This document shows positions 22,744 to 31,756 of a stretch of DNA of 64,000 nt, one piece after another. Source of the stretch: Frateuria hangzhouensis (GTDB lineage: Bacteria; Pseudomonadota; Gammaproteobacteria; Xanthomonadales; Rhodanobacteraceae); NCBI RefSeq assembly GCF_026410505.1, contig NZ_JAPMIU010000004.1:1-64000 (forward strand). Direction: 5' to 3'. Position numbers and translations under genes: made by a program. Below the pieces are notes generated by a model. That model had not been told where the DNA came from. It saw only the letters and a program-made list of their open reading frames with translations, and did not search any database. How positions within the stretch are numbered: the first letter of the stretch is position 1; each line of letters opens with the position of its first letter.

Positions 22744-25084
22744 GGTCGGCTTGCGCGTGCGGCGCCATCAGGATGGAAAGGCAGAAATGGAAGGCTACGC
22801 CGAGGCTCACGGTCAGGCCGATCGCGCGCAGCACCGGGATGGTCGCCCAGGCCAGCATGCCGAACACCAGCAGCGCCGAGAGCACGCAGACCAGCGTGGC
22901 GTGCAGTGTGCGCCGCTGCTCGGCCGCATCGCCCGTGTCGCGCTCGAAGAACAACGCGTAGTGCAACCCCAACCCGCCGGCCAGGATCAGCGCGACCAGG
23001 TGGAACAGCGAGATCTCCACGCCGGCCACGCGTTCGACCGCCAGCACCAGGAAGGTCGCCAGGGTCATCGGCGCCAGCACGTGCCAGGCGCGGCGCAGGC
23101 TGCGCAGGGCCAGGCTGATGGTCAGCACCAGCAGGATCGTGGCGGCCAGCAGCGCCTGCAGGATGCGCGTGCGGTAGGCGACCACCAGCGATTCGGCGGC
23201 GCCCTTCAGATCCAGCAGGCGCACGGCGCCGCCACTGCCCCGGGCCAGCGCCGCGAGCGCCGCGGCGTCATGCACGCCACTGACCGTGCCCAGGCCGAGC
23301 CAGTGGCCGTCGCGCTCGACCAGCATGCCGGCCAGGCGCTGGCCCAGCGGGCTGGCCGCGAAGGCCTGCGGCGTGAGTGGCGGCAGGCTGCGCGCGGTGG
23401 CCACGTCGGCCACGAACGGTGCGAACAGGTCGCCGCGGAATGGCAGGCCGTCGGTGGCTTCGGCGAGCGCGTGCTCCAGCCTCGGACGGGCGGGCAGCTT
23501 CTGCTGGCGCGCGCGCTGGGTCGCCGCGCTGGGCAGGTAGCGCGAGGGCAGTTCGATGGCATCGACCGCGTGGTCGGCGACCAGCCCGCCCACCGCCGGC
23601 TCCAGCGTTTCCGACAATGCCAGCACCGCCTCGGGCGTGGCCGCCTGCAGGATCAGCAGGTAGCGCACATCCGGGGCGCCCAACGCGGCGCGCAGCCGCG
23701 CGTCGCGCTGCAGCAGCTCGGTCGGCAGCGGGGTGAGCGCGGCCAGGTCGTTCTGCCAGAACGGTCCGCGCGCCAGCGCCAGCATCGCCACGATGACGAC
23801 CGCCACGGCCCAGGGAATCCAGCGCGGCCGCGGCAGCGTGTCGACCGCGCGACGCAGGCGCGTGAGCCACGGCAGCGCGGCGACATCGCGCACGCGCGCC
23901 GGCAGCAGGTACGGCAGCAGGTAGCGCGTGCTGAAGCCGGCGGCGAGCAGGCCCACGATGGTGAATACCGCCAACTGCTTGAGGCCGTTCACGCCCGAGG
24001 CGTAGAAAGCCAGGTAAGCGATGCACGCCGAGGCGATCGCGGTGAGCAGCAGCGGCCACAGGTCGCGCACGCTGGCCACCGCGTCCTCGCCGGCGCGGCG
24101 ATGGCTGAGCACGCGGATCGGGTATTCCTGCGCCACGCCGAGCAAAGTGAAACCGAACGCCAGGGTGATGCCGTGCACCTGCGGGTAGATCAGCGTCAGC
24201 GCGGCGATGCCGGCCAGCGCGCCGCTGGCCACCGGCAGCGCGGCCAGCAGCAGCGAAACCACGCTGCGGTAGGCGAGCAGCAACAGCACGATAAAGCCGA
24301 TGGTCGAGACGCGTCCGATCCAGTCGGCCTGGGTGCGCGTCTGCGTGCTGGCGACCACGCTGAAGTAGCCCGGGCCGGAAACGACCAGCGTCGCGTCGCG
24401 CCCCTCCGGCAGCGCGTGCAGCGCCTGCTCGATGCCGGCGATGGCCGCCTGCTGCGCGTCCGGATCGAAGCCGGGTGCGCGCGTCTGCACCAGCAGCAGC
24501 GCCTCGCCCCTGGGCGAGAACCACACGCCGTCGCGGATCTCCGGCGAGCGCGCCGGCGCCCAGCGCTGCGCGAGCTTCAGCACCTCCAGCGTGGGATCGC
24601 GCGGCAGCAGGCCCTTGAACAGGCTGGCCGCCGGCGATGAGAGCTCGTCCAGGCGCTGCTCCAGCTGGTCGCGCAGGAACGGCGCGTCGAGCATGTGCGT
24701 ATCCAGCGTGGGCGAGAGCAGGTAGCGATAGGGCAGCAGCTTCGGGTCGAGCGTGGTGAGGTCGAAGCTGCCGTTGAGCACCTGCGCGTAGCGCGGATCG
24801 GCCGCGAGCCTGGTGGCCAGCGCCTGGCTCAGGCGCGCGAGGGTGGGCTCGTCCTTGCCGGTGATCGCCAGCAGCAGCAGGCGCGAACCGGGGCCCTCGC
24901 CGACCTGCTCCATCAGCAGGCGCTGGTCGGGCGTGGTCGGCGCCGGCATGAAGCTGCGCAGGTCGGAGCTGACCTCCAGGTGCCTGACCACCCACCACCC
25001 CAGCAGCGCGAGCGCCAGCAGCCATCCGGCCAGCAGCGCTGCGCGCGCGCGCAGCGGCATGCTCAGGCGACCGTGCACCCTCAT
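22727..25084 (-). CDS. MMPL/RND-superfamily exporter (ApeN-like)
   Basis: This large inner-membrane transporter of 785 residues has the two-repeat RND layout. One helix at the N-terminus is followed by a long periplasmic loop, and five or six helices (about 270-430). A second such unit follows, with its own periplasmic loop and helices from about 640 to the end. In aryl-polyene and xanthomonadin clusters this MMPL protein is thought to move the polyene or its lipid conjugate to the outer leaflet. I chose the ATG at 25084 because it overlaps the stop of the LolA-like gene (ATGA). An ATG at 25060 is also possible and would give 777 residues. Confidence 0.9.
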   Translation of the reverse strand: MRVHGRLSMPLRARAALLAGWLLALALLGWWVVRHLEVSSDLRSFMPAPTTPDQRLLMEQVGEGPGSRLLLLAITGKDEPTLARLSQALATRLAADPRYAQVLNGSFDLTTLDPKLLPYRYLLSPTLDTHMLDAPFLRDQLEQRLDELSSPAASLFKGLLPRDPTLEVLKLAQRWAPARSPEIRDGVWFSPRGEALLLVQTRAPGFDPDAQQAAIAGIEQALHALPEGRDATLVVSGPGYFSVVASTQTRTQADWIGRVSTIGFIVLLLLAYRSVVSLLLAALPVASGALAGIAALTLIYPQVHGITLAFGFTLLGVAQEYPIRVLSHRRAGEDAVASVRDLWPLLLTAIASACIAYLAFYASGVNGLKQLAVFTIVGLLAAGFSTRYLLPYLLPARVRDVAALPWLTRLRRAVDTLPRPRWIPWAVAVVIVAMLALARGPFWQNDLAALTPLPTELLQRDARLRAALGAPDVRYLLILQAATPEAVLALSETLEPAVGGLVADHAVDAIELPSRYLPSAATQRARQQKLPARPRLEHALAEATDGLPFRGDLFAPFVADVATARSLPPLTPQAFAASPLGQRLAGMLVERDGHWLGLGTVSGVHDAAALAALARGSGGAVRLLDLKGAAESLVVAYRTRILQALLAATILLVLTISLALRSLRRAWHVLAPMTLATFLVLAVERVAGVEISLFHLVALILAGGLGLHYALFFERDTGDAAEQRRTLHATLVCVLSALLVFGMLAWATIPVLRAIGLTVSLGVAFHFCLSILMAPHAQADHAAEE

Positions 25085-25719
25085 CCGCCCTGGCAGAGCG
25101 CCGCGAGCGCCTCGCGGGTCGGCTCGGCCGGCATTTTTGCGGCCAGGCTGCCGAGCAGGTCGATGGCGACGTCGCCGTCGGCTTCCTGCATCCACATGCA
25201 GCGCGCTTCGTTGCCCTGGCCGTCGATGCGGATGCTGGCCACGGTGCGGGCCACGTCCAGGTCGCGCGGGGTCAGGGTAAGCGTCCAGGTGCCGCGGGCA
25301 TCGCCGCGGCGGGCGATCGCGAAGGCCTTGCGCAGCCGGCCGGGATCGCCGCCGAGCAGCGCTACGAAGCTGTCCACCAGCACCTTCAGCTGCGGCGCGC
25401 GTTCCAGCGAGAAGCTGCGTTCGCCCTTGCCCTCGCGCTGCTGGGTGACCTTGCCGTCGGCGATGCGCGCGGTTTCCTCGTGCGGCTTGAGCACGTGGCG
25501 CTCGAGCGTGTCGCCACCCAGCCAGGACAACTCGCCGGAGACCACCAACGGACGCTCCAGCACCTGCATGAAGCGCGCTTCGGCAAACGCGGTGCGCGCC
25601 GGCGCGGGGCGGCCGAGCCCGGCGATCAGCGCGTCGGTGGCGTCAGGTGCCGAGGCGCTCGCCGAGCAGCTCAGGGCCAGGGTGCACAGCAGTGCGCCGA
25701 TCTTGCTGCCAGAAGTCAT
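25081..25719 (-). CDS. LolA-like outer-membrane lipoprotein carrier (ApeM-like)
   Basis: This 212-residue periplasmic protein has a signal peptide of about 24 residues (MTSGSKIGALLCTLALS...ASA). A LolA-like half-barrel follows: ARFMQVLERPLVVSGELSWLGGDTLERHVLKP and a later LTLTPRDLDVARTVASIRI. Aryl-polyene clusters carry such a protein, presumably to shuttle the polyene or its lipid anchor across the periplasm. Its coding sequence overlaps the end of the upstream acyltransferase gene by 77 bases, in another frame. The signal peptide makes a later start unlikely. The exporter gene follows with a four-base overlap. Confidence 0.87.
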   Translation of the reverse strand: MTSGSKIGALLCTLALSCSASASAPDATDALIAGLGRPAPARTAFAEARFMQVLERPLVVSGELSWLGGDTLERHVLKPHEETARIADGKVTQQREGKGERSFSLERAPQLKVLVDSFVALLGGDPGRLRKAFAIARRGDARGTWTLTLTPRDLDVARTVASIRIDGQGNEARCMWMQEADGDVAIDLLGSLAAKMPAEPTREALAALCQGG

Positions 25720-26596
25720 AGAAGTTGAACCAGTTGTAGGGGGCCACGTGCACGTAATGCTCCAGCCGCTGGGCATAACGGGCGATGAGCGCGTCCAGCG
25801 CCGGGCCGCGGTCGTGGCGCGGGATGTCCACCCGGTCGGCCATCGGTTCGAACACCAGCCGGTAGCGGCGGCCGCCCAGGTACAGCCCGAAACAGAGCAC
25901 GACCGGCACCTTGAGCGAATGCGCCAGCAGCCAGGGGCCGACCGGGAAGGGTGCGTTCTGGCCCAGGAACGGCGCGTGCCGCAAGGCTTCGTGGCTGCGC
26001 CCGCGGTCGGCCAGCAGCGCCACCAGCGCGCCGCGCTCGCAGGCCTCGGCGATGGCCAGCGTGATCGAGGTGCCGTCCTGCGCGGCGTCGATCACGCAGG
26101 CGCCCACTTCCGGCGCCAGCGCTTCGAGCAGCTCGGTCATCGCCGGCGTCTTCTGCTTGTCCAGCAGCACGCGCAGCGGCATGTCCGGGCGCCGCGCGCC
26201 GATCGCACGCAGCGCCTCGAAGCTGCCCTGGTGCGAGCCGAACAGCAGCACGCCGCGGCCCTGCGCCAGGCGTTCGTCGAGCATCTCCAGGCCGACCGTC
26301 TCGATCTCGAACGGCTTCTCGCCGTGGGCGAGCAGGAAGATCCGGTCCATGATCGTGGCGGCGAAGCAGTGGATGTGCCGCATCACCTGCCAGGTCGAGG
26401 CGCGGCGGCCGAATGCACGGGTCAGGTAGACGCGCGAAGCGGCGCGCTCGGGTCCGCGGCGCAGGAAGAAGTACAGCGTGATCGGATACAGGAACAGCCG
26501 CCCGAACCGCCGCCCGCCGTAGAGCGCAATGTTGCGGATCAGCCACAGCGCGAAGCGGCCGCCGCCCTCGGGCCGGCTTTGCCAGTGTTCGGTCAT
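25643..26596 (-). CDS. LpxL/HtrB-family acyltransferase (ApeJ-like)
   Basis: This 317-residue inner-membrane acyltransferase is of the lipid A acyltransferase family. It has the H-x4-E catalytic motif in FGSHQGSFEAL, an N-terminal hydrophobic segment near residue 25-45, and the family ending YNWFNFYDFW. In aryl-polyene clusters such an enzyme is proposed to join the polyene to a lipid. The ATG at 26596 overlaps the previous stop. The 3' end runs 77 bases into the LolA-like gene, encoding about 25 residues after the usual NWFNFYDFW terminus. That extra tail may be dispensable. Confidence 0.88.
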   Translation of the reverse strand: MTEHWQSRPEGGGRFALWLIRNIALYGGRRFGRLFLYPITLYFFLRRGPERAASRVYLTRAFGRRASTWQVMRHIHCFAATIMDRIFLLAHGEKPFEIETVGLEMLDERLAQGRGVLLFGSHQGSFEALRAIGARRPDMPLRVLLDKQKTPAMTELLEALAPEVGACVIDAAQDGTSITLAIAEACERGALVALLADRGRSHEALRHAPFLGQNAPFPVGPWLLAHSLKVPVVLCFGLYLGGRRYRLVFEPMADRVDIPRHDRGPALDALIARYAQRLEHYVHVAPYNWFNFYDFWQQDRRTAVHPGPELLGERLGT

Positions 26597-26898
26597 GCGT
26601 GCGCCGCTCCCTCGACCAGGCCGCGCGCCAGCAGGGCGCCAGCGCGGCGTATCTCGAAGCGTACCTGCGCGCCGGCCGGCGTCAATTGCAGTTCGGCCGG
26701 CTCGTCCGGCAGCAGCGGGGCGACGAACTTGGCTTCGCGCACGCAGGCCAGGCGCTCGCCGCGCCACGCCCGCAGCGCGTGGGCGACCTGTTCGAGCAGC
26801 AGCACGCCGGCGACCAGCGGCCGTCCCGGAAAATGCCCCGGCAGGCTCGGATGGTCGGCCGCGAAGGAAAAGGTGGCGTGGTAGCCGTCGGTGGTCAT
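26593..26898 (-). CDS. Short hotdog-fold protein (ApeI-like dehydratase)
   Basis: This 101-residue protein carries DHPSLPGHFPGRPLVAGVLLLEQV, the FabZ/FabA-type motif with the catalytic His of GHFPG and the central-helix Glu. It is shorter than FabZ (about 150) but of the size seen for ApeI in aryl-polyene clusters, where two hotdog proteins form a heteromeric dehydratase. Four-base overlaps link it to the genes on both sides. The ATG at 26898 is the only sensible start. Confidence 0.87.
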   Translation of the reverse strand: MTTDGYHATFSFAADHPSLPGHFPGRPLVAGVLLLEQVAHALRAWRGERLACVREAKFVAPLLPDEPAELQLTPAGAQVRFEIRRAGALLARGLVEGAAHA

Positions 26899-27599
26899 GG
26901 TGCGCGGTTCCTGCCGCGGATCAGCTGCGGCCAGCGTAGCGCCAGCCGGTGCAAGAGTGCATGCAGGCCCAGGTGCGGCAGGTGTCGCAGGTGCCAGCGA
27001 CGGTACAGGTACTCCAGCACGAACACCGCGGCCAGCAGCAGGTAGACGCCCACGTGCACGTAGGCCTGCACCCAGGCCTGCGGCACCGGCCACGGCGGCG
27101 CCACGCCCAGCCGCGCCAGCACGCCGCCGGGCACCTGGCAGAACAGCATCACGCCCAGCACCAGCGCCTGCGCGGCCAGCAGCACCGCCCAGAACGCGGT
27201 GAGCTGGCGCGCGTAGCGGACGATGCCGGGCATCGCCAGCCGCGGCGTGCCCTCGATCGCCTCGATGAACTGCTCCACCAGCGGTTGCCAGCCGGCACGC
27301 AGGGTGCGCCCGAAGATCCAGGCCAGCAGCAGGTTCAGCGCCAGCGGCACGGCATCGAGCGCCAGCGCGGCCAGGTCGCGCGCGGCCAGCACCGCCATCG
27401 CCCCCAGCAGGCCCAGCCAGAGCAGCCACGCGCCCGGGCGTCCGCGACGCAGCGCCGGCCACAGCAGCAGGCCCAGCAGCAACGCCAGGGCCGCCAGCGA
27501 CAAGCCCTGGCGATGGGTAAGCGCGCCGGCGACCGCCAGCAGCGGATAGGCGAGCAACAGCGGCAGCGGGCGCCCACCGGGGCGCCGGGACTCGGACAT
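26895..27599 (-). CDS. COG4648 integral membrane protein (ApeG-like)
   Basis: This 234-residue protein of unknown biochemical role is conserved in aryl-polyene clusters. About seven hydrophobic segments are visible, beginning with PLPLLLAYPLLAVAGALTH. A central loop (RTLRAGWQPLVEQFIEAIEG) is characteristic of the family. I placed the start at the ATG at 27599. An in-frame ATG at 27614 or a GTG at 27659 would add 5 or 20 residues, and no start has a clear ribosome site. The 3' end overlaps the short hotdog gene. It follows the ACP gene. Confidence 0.82.
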   Translation of the reverse strand: MSESRRPGGRPLPLLLAYPLLAVAGALTHRQGLSLAALALLLGLLLWPALRRGRPGAWLLWLGLLGAMAVLAARDLAALALDAVPLALNLLLAWIFGRTLRAGWQPLVEQFIEAIEGTPRLAMPGIVRYARQLTAFWAVLLAAQALVLGVMLFCQVPGGVLARLGVAPPWPVPQAWVQAYVHVGVYLLLAAVFVLEYLYRRWHLRHLPHLGLHALLHRLALRWPQLIRGRNRAP

Positions 27600-27684
27600 G
27601 ACGTGCGCGTGCATCAGGGTGGGAAGGGGCAATGATCCGCGCGAAGAATGGCCGGACACGCCATGGCGGCGCGCGCGCCCGGGT

Positions 27685-27954
27685 TCAGGCGGCGCGGTTC
27701 TGCTCGATATGTGCCGAAAGCGTGGCCAGGCTGGTGAAGATCTGGCGGTTGTCGGGGTTGTCCGAACGCAGCTGGAAACCGTAGCGCTTGGACACGGCCA
27801 GCGCGATTTCTAGGGCGTCGATCGAATCGAGCCCCAGTTCGCCGCCGAACAGCGGCGCGTCCGGCTCGATCTGCGCGGGCGCGACCGATTCCAGGTTCAG
27901 GCTCTGGACGATCAAGGTGGCCAGCTCGTGCTGCGCCGCGGTCTGTTCTGCCAT
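27685..27954 (-). CDS. Acyl carrier protein of the aryl-polyene cluster (ApeE/F-like)
   Basis: This 89-residue carrier has the phosphopantetheine attachment Ser44 in GLDSIDALEIAL, the DSI variant common in aryl-polyene ACPs. It would hold the aryl starter and growing polyene as thioesters. It is the first gene of the minus-strand operon and faces the chorismatase gene across a 90-base gap, so both must be driven from that gap. Most complete clusters have two ACPs; only this one is present here. The start at 27954 is an ATG directly before the first helix. Confidence 0.92.
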   Translation of the reverse strand: MAEQTAAQHELATLIVQSLNLESVAPAQIEPDAPLFGGELGLDSIDALEIALAVSKRYGFQLRSDNPDNRQIFTSLATLSAHIEQNRAA

Positions 27955-28044
27955 GCGAAGTTCCGTACCCCATGTGTGCCTCCCCCCGGCGGCAACAGGC
28001 GCGGAGTGTAACATAGCGGCCTTGTTGCTCCTGGTTCGCAAGGC

Positions 28045-29037
28045 ATGATGCAAGGTTGTGAAAACGCGCTGGTCGAAACGTTGCCGCGGCGCGCGCCGCG
28101 GGTCGCCTACCGCAGCGGGAAGGTAGCCGCCGCGCTGGCCGAACCGGGCACGCTGGCGGTGTTCGGTTTCGGCAGCGGGACGGCGGCGGAAGAGGATCCG
28201 CGCTGGTTCCGCGTGGCACTGGAAAGCTTCGATGCGCCCGCGCCGCTGGAGCTGTGGCAGGTCGACGCCGAGGTCAGCCACGGCCGCGACGGCGCGGTGC
28301 GCTGGGCGGCCGGCGGCGGCTGGCTGTTTGCCGCGGTGGAGCTGGACGAGGCCGACCACGGCGGTCCCGGCGGCGCGGCCACCTGCGCTTACCAGGAGCT
28401 GCGCCGGCTGGTCGAGTGCCGCGCCGAGCGGCACGTGCTGCGGGTATGGAACTATCTCGAAGCGATCAACCAGGGCGAGGGCGACGCCGAACGCTACAAG
28501 CAGTTCTGCGAGGGCCGCGCGGCGGGCATGGGGTCGTTCTTCGCCGAAGGTTTTCCGGCGGCGACCGCAATCGGTCATCACGGCCCGGCCGGCCGCCTGC
28601 AGGTGTACGTGCTGGCCTGCGACCAGCCGGGCGAGCGCGTCGAGAACCCGCGCCAGGTCAGCGCCTGGTGCTACCCGCGCCAGTACGGCCGCACGCCGCC
28701 GAGCTTCGCCCGCGCCATGCTGCTGCCGGCGCAGGACGCGCTGGCCATTTCCGGCACCGCCGCGGTGGTCGGCCACGCCTCGGCGCACGGGGACGACCTG
28801 CAGGCGCAGCTGGAGGAGACCTTTGCCAACCTGGAAGCACTGCTGGCCCAGGGACGGCTGGCGCCCGGCTTCGACACGCAATCGCCGCTGAAGACCTACG
28901 TGCGCCATCCCGCCGATGCGGCGCAGGTACGCGAGTTCATCGCCCGCCGCCTGCCCGGCGTGCCGGTATTGCTGCTGCACGGCGACATCTGCCGCAGCGA
29001 GCTGCTGGTGGAAATCGACGGCTGGCGTTACGCCTAG
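28045..29037 (+). CDS. xanB2: Chorismatase / hydroxybenzoate synthase (XanB2, FkbO/Hyg5 family)
   Basis: This enzyme turns chorismate into 3-hydroxybenzoate (and, for Xanthomonas XanB2, also 4-hydroxybenzoate), precursors of xanthomonadin and of ubiquinone. The 330-residue length and motifs fit the family: LAVFGFGSG near the N-terminus, RVWNYLEAINQGEGDAERYKQF in the middle, GAATCAYQELRRLV, and SAWCYPRQYGRTPPSFARA. Older annotations call the family pteridine-dependent dioxygenase. It starts at the ATG at 28045, with a second ATG directly after it. It is divergent from the ACP operon, which supports a role in making the aryl starter of the pigment. Confidence 0.92.
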   Translation: MMQGCENALVETLPRRAPRVAYRSGKVAAALAEPGTLAVFGFGSGTAAEEDPRWFRVALESFDAPAPLELWQVDAEVSHGRDGAVRWAAGGGWLFAAVELDEADHGGPGGAATCAYQELRRLVECRAERHVLRVWNYLEAINQGEGDAERYKQFCEGRAAGMGSFFAEGFPAATAIGHHGPAGRLQVYVLACDQPGERVENPRQVSAWCYPRQYGRTPPSFARAMLLPAQDALAISGTAAVVGHASAHGDDLQAQLEETFANLEALLAQGRLAPGFDTQSPLKTYVRHPADAAQVREFIARRLPGVPVLLLHGDICRSELLVEIDGWRYA

Positions 29038-29155
29038 AGCTCTGCTCCTCCCTCTGCTCGCAGGGGAGGCTCGGAGGGGGTCGCTCTTGTGCCAGACCCA
29101 GAGCACCCCTCCCCAACCCTCCCCTGCAAGCAGGGGAGGGAGTGGTCCGACGCGA
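29038..29155. repeat. Facing-pair CCCTCCCC repeat
   Basis: Halves at 29045-29080 (ctccctctgctcgcaggggag...) and 29105-29150 (...cctcccctgcaagcaggggag) are self-complementary. They fill the gap between the convergent chorismatase and glmU genes. Confidence 0.65.
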
Positions 29156-29167
29156 ACCGGAGCGTTC

Positions 29168-30538
29168 CTACTTCGGCTTCTTTACCGGGCGCCGGTAGCC
29201 CTGAATGGTCTGCTGCCGCCCGCGCGCCACGGTCAGCTCGCCCTCGGGCGCATGATGGGTGATCACCGAGCCGGCACCGATGGTGGCGTTGGCACCGATG
29301 TTCACCGGCGCCACCAGCGCGCTGTTCGAGCCGATGAAGGCGCCGTCGCCGATCTGCGTCAGGTGCTTGTTGGCGCCGTCGTAGTTGCAGGTGATCGTGC
29401 CGGCGCCGACGTTGACGCCCGCGCCAATGCGCGCGTCGCCCAGATAGGTGAGGTGGTTGGCCTTGCTGCCCTCGCCCAGGCGCGCCTGTTTGGTCTCGAC
29501 GAAATTGCCCACGTGCACGCCTGCTGCCAGTTCGGTGCCCGGCCGCAAACGCGCGAACGGACCGATGGTGCAGGCGCCGTGGGTGACCACGCCCTCCAGG
29601 TCGCAATGGGCCAGAACCACGGTACCGGCGGCCAGCTGTACGTCCTTCAGGCGCACGAACGGGCCGATGCGCACGTCGTCGCCCAGTACCACGCGGCCTT
29701 CGAGCACGACGTCGATGTCCAGCTCCACGTCCATGCCCGCCTGCACTGGGCCGCGGACCTCCAGCCGCGCCGGGTCGGCCAGCCGCACGCCCGCCAGCAG
29801 CAGTTCGCGGGCCGCGCGGCGGCGATGCTGGTCCTCCAGTTCGGCCAGTTGCAGCGGGTTGTTGGCACCGGCCGCCTCGACCGGGTCGGTGCATTCGATG
29901 CAGGCGGCAGGCTTGCCTTCAGCGGCGGCCATGGCGAAAACGTCGGTGAGGTAGTACTCGCCCTGGGCGTTGTTGCGGTCGAGTCGGCCGATCCAGCCGC
30001 GCAACGCGTCGGCGCCTGCGGCCAGGATGCCGGTGTTGACCAGGCGGATGGCCCGCTGGCCGGCGTCGGCGTCCTTTTCCTCGACCACTCCGGTGATGCG
30101 GCCGTCGGCATCGCGCAGCACGCGTCCGTAGCCTTGCGGCTCTTCCAGCACGGTGGCGAGCAGCGCCAGGCCGTCGGCCGCAGCCAGTGGCGCCACGGTG
30201 TCGGCACGCAGCAAAGGCACGTCGCCGTAGAGCACCAGCACGCGCGCCTGGCCGGGAACCTGCGCCAGCGCCTGCGCCACGGCGTGTCCGGTACCCAGCC
30301 GCTCGGCCTGTTCGACCCAGTCCAGGTCGGCGTCGGCGGTGAAGGCGGCCCGCACCTGCTCGCCGGCATGCCCGTGCACGACGTGGATGGCCGCGGGCGA
30401 AAGCGCCCGCGCGGTGTCCAGCACGTGCGCCAGCAGGGGCCGGCCGGCCAGCGGCATCAGCACCTTGGGCTTGCGGGATTTCATGCGCTTGCCCTCGCCG
30501 GCGGCGAGGATCACGACGTGCAGGGGCGAGGCGGGCAT
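29168..30538 (-). CDS. glmU: Bifunctional UDP-GlcNAc pyrophosphorylase / GlcN-1-P acetyltransferase
   Basis: GlmU makes UDP-N-acetylglucosamine, the precursor of peptidoglycan and LPS, from glucosamine-1-phosphate. It is 456 residues, matching E. coli (456). The N-terminal nucleotidyltransferase begins [17 protein letters not shown], the metal/UTP loop. The linker leads at about residue 250 to a left-handed beta-helix of hexapeptide repeats ([28 protein letters not shown]) with the acetyltransferase active site. The ATG at 30538 is the natural start. In many gammaproteobacteria glmU follows the atp operon; here two other genes lie between. Confidence 0.97.
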   Translation of the reverse strand: MPASPLHVVILAAGEGKRMKSRKPKVLMPLAGRPLLAHVLDTARALSPAAIHVVHGHAGEQVRAAFTADADLDWVEQAERLGTGHAVAQALAQVPGQARVLVLYGDVPLLRADTVAPLAAADGLALLATVLEEPQGYGRVLRDADGRITGVVEEKDADAGQRAIRLVNTGILAAGADALRGWIGRLDRNNAQGEYYLTDVFAMAAAEGKPAACIECTDPVEAAGANNPLQLAELEDQHRRRAARELLLAGVRLADPARLEVRGPVQAGMDVELDIDVVLEGRVVLGDDVRIGPFVRLKDVQLAAGTVVLAHCDLEGVVTHGACTIGPFARLRPGTELAAGVHVGNFVETKQARLGEGSKANHLTYLGDARIGAGVNVGAGTITCNYDGANKHLTQIGDGAFIGSNSALVAPVNIGANATIGAGSVITHHAPEGELTVARGRQQTIQGYRRPVKKPK

Positions 30539-30601
30539 GCGGGCACCGGAGCAGGTGGAAGTCGCCGGTCAGGATAACAGCGCGTCCGTGAAGCGGACTG
30601 G

Positions 30602-31684
30602 TCAGCCTTCCTTCTCGGGCGCCGGCTTCAGGTCTTCCAGCTTGGGCGAGTAGGCCTGCACGAAGGCGTTGTGCAGCACGTTGAGGACCGCCCGCCAGGT
30701 GCCCAGGTCCTTGCTGTCGATGCGTCCGCTGATCGGCACCTTGGTGGCGAACTGGTCCTTCTCATGGTTCTTGAACAACCAGGTCACGCCGCTGGCGACC
30801 GCCTCCCACGCGACCCGCAGCGGGTTCTCGCCATCCTGCTCGACGTCCTGCTTCCAGCTGAACACCTTGACGTCGTGCAGCAGCGGCTTGGCATAACCGT
30901 TGAGCTCGCCATTCTTGGCTTCCAGCTGCATGACGAACGTGCCGGCGCCAGCGGCGAAATCCAGTTTGGCATAGGCGCGCGCCAGGTCGTTCAGGCGTTT
31001 GAGTTCGATGTCGCGGATGCGCAGGGCGAAGGTGAAATCCAGCAGCTTCGGATCCAGCGGATCGAAGCTGGCCTTGGCCATCATCGGGGCATTGCCGAGC
31101 ACCCTGGCGGTGGCGTTGAAGTCGGCCACGCGGCGGCCGCCGCTGCGATCGGCGTTGCTCAGGTTGACCGCGGTGGCCTCCACGTCGGTCATCTTCATGT
31201 CCACCTTCGGATGCGAGACGAAGTTGTGGAAGGTGACCTGGCTGTTGTGCACGGTCAGTTCGTCCAGGCGGATCGGCAGCAGTCCCTCGAGTTGCGCACG
31301 CCAGTCCACGCCCTTGCCGGCCTGGCTCGCCGCCTGCTCGCCGCCGTCGACGAAATTCAGGCTGGCATGGTCGAACACCACCCGACCGCGGACGGTGCCA
31401 TGGGTGAGCGCGCGCCAGCTGATCGCGATGTCGGTGGTGGCCACGGAGAAGAATGGCACCGGCACCTTGCCGTCGACCTTGTCGATGCGCAGGTCGCCGA
31501 GGCTGTAGGCGCCGCGCCAAAGATGGATGTCCACGTCGGCGACATGGCCGTGGTAGTCGCCCATGTGGTCCATCTTGCGGTTGAGGTAATCCTTGACCAC
31601 GTAGGGCAAGGCGATCCGCGCCACCACGAGCAGCGCAACCACGATCACGACGCCGATCAGCGTGCGGCGGACAGCGTGTTTCAT
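30602..31684 (-). CDS. DUF748 / AsmA-like membrane-anchored protein
   Basis: This 360-residue protein has one N-terminal transmembrane helix (about 9-28) and then a periplasmic beta-rich domain. The pattern of amphipathic strands (VADVDIHLWRGAYSLGDLRID, LDELTVHNSQVTFHNF) and the size resemble DUF748 proteins of the AsmA/TamB group, which are thought to help lipid movement between membranes. No catalytic motif is visible. It lies 63 bases upstream of glmU on the same strand and may be co-transcribed with it. The exact function is unknown. Confidence 0.75.
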   Translation of the reverse strand: MKHAVRRTLIGVVIVVALLVVARIALPYVVKDYLNRKMDHMGDYHGHVADVDIHLWRGAYSLGDLRIDKVDGKVPVPFFSVATTDIAISWRALTHGTVRGRVVFDHASLNFVDGGEQAASQAGKGVDWRAQLEGLLPIRLDELTVHNSQVTFHNFVSHPKVDMKMTDVEATAVNLSNADRSGGRRVADFNATARVLGNAPMMAKASFDPLDPKLLDFTFALRIRDIELKRLNDLARAYAKLDFAAGAGTFVMQLEAKNGELNGYAKPLLHDVKVFSWKQDVEQDGENPLRVAWEAVASGVTWLFKNHEKDQFATKVPISGRIDSKDLGTWRAVLNVLHNAFVQAYSPKLEDLKPAPEKEG

Positions 31685-31756
31685 ATGCGCTCCTGACAGC
31701 CCAGCCCGGATGAGTCTAGGCGCGCGATTGTGGGCGGCGCGTCCAGAGCGCCGCGC

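Noticed and set aside
27614..28219. A second acyl carrier protein in the pigment operon
   Set aside because: The other frame over this stretch is a shifted reading of the ACP gene and has no attachment serine motif of its own.
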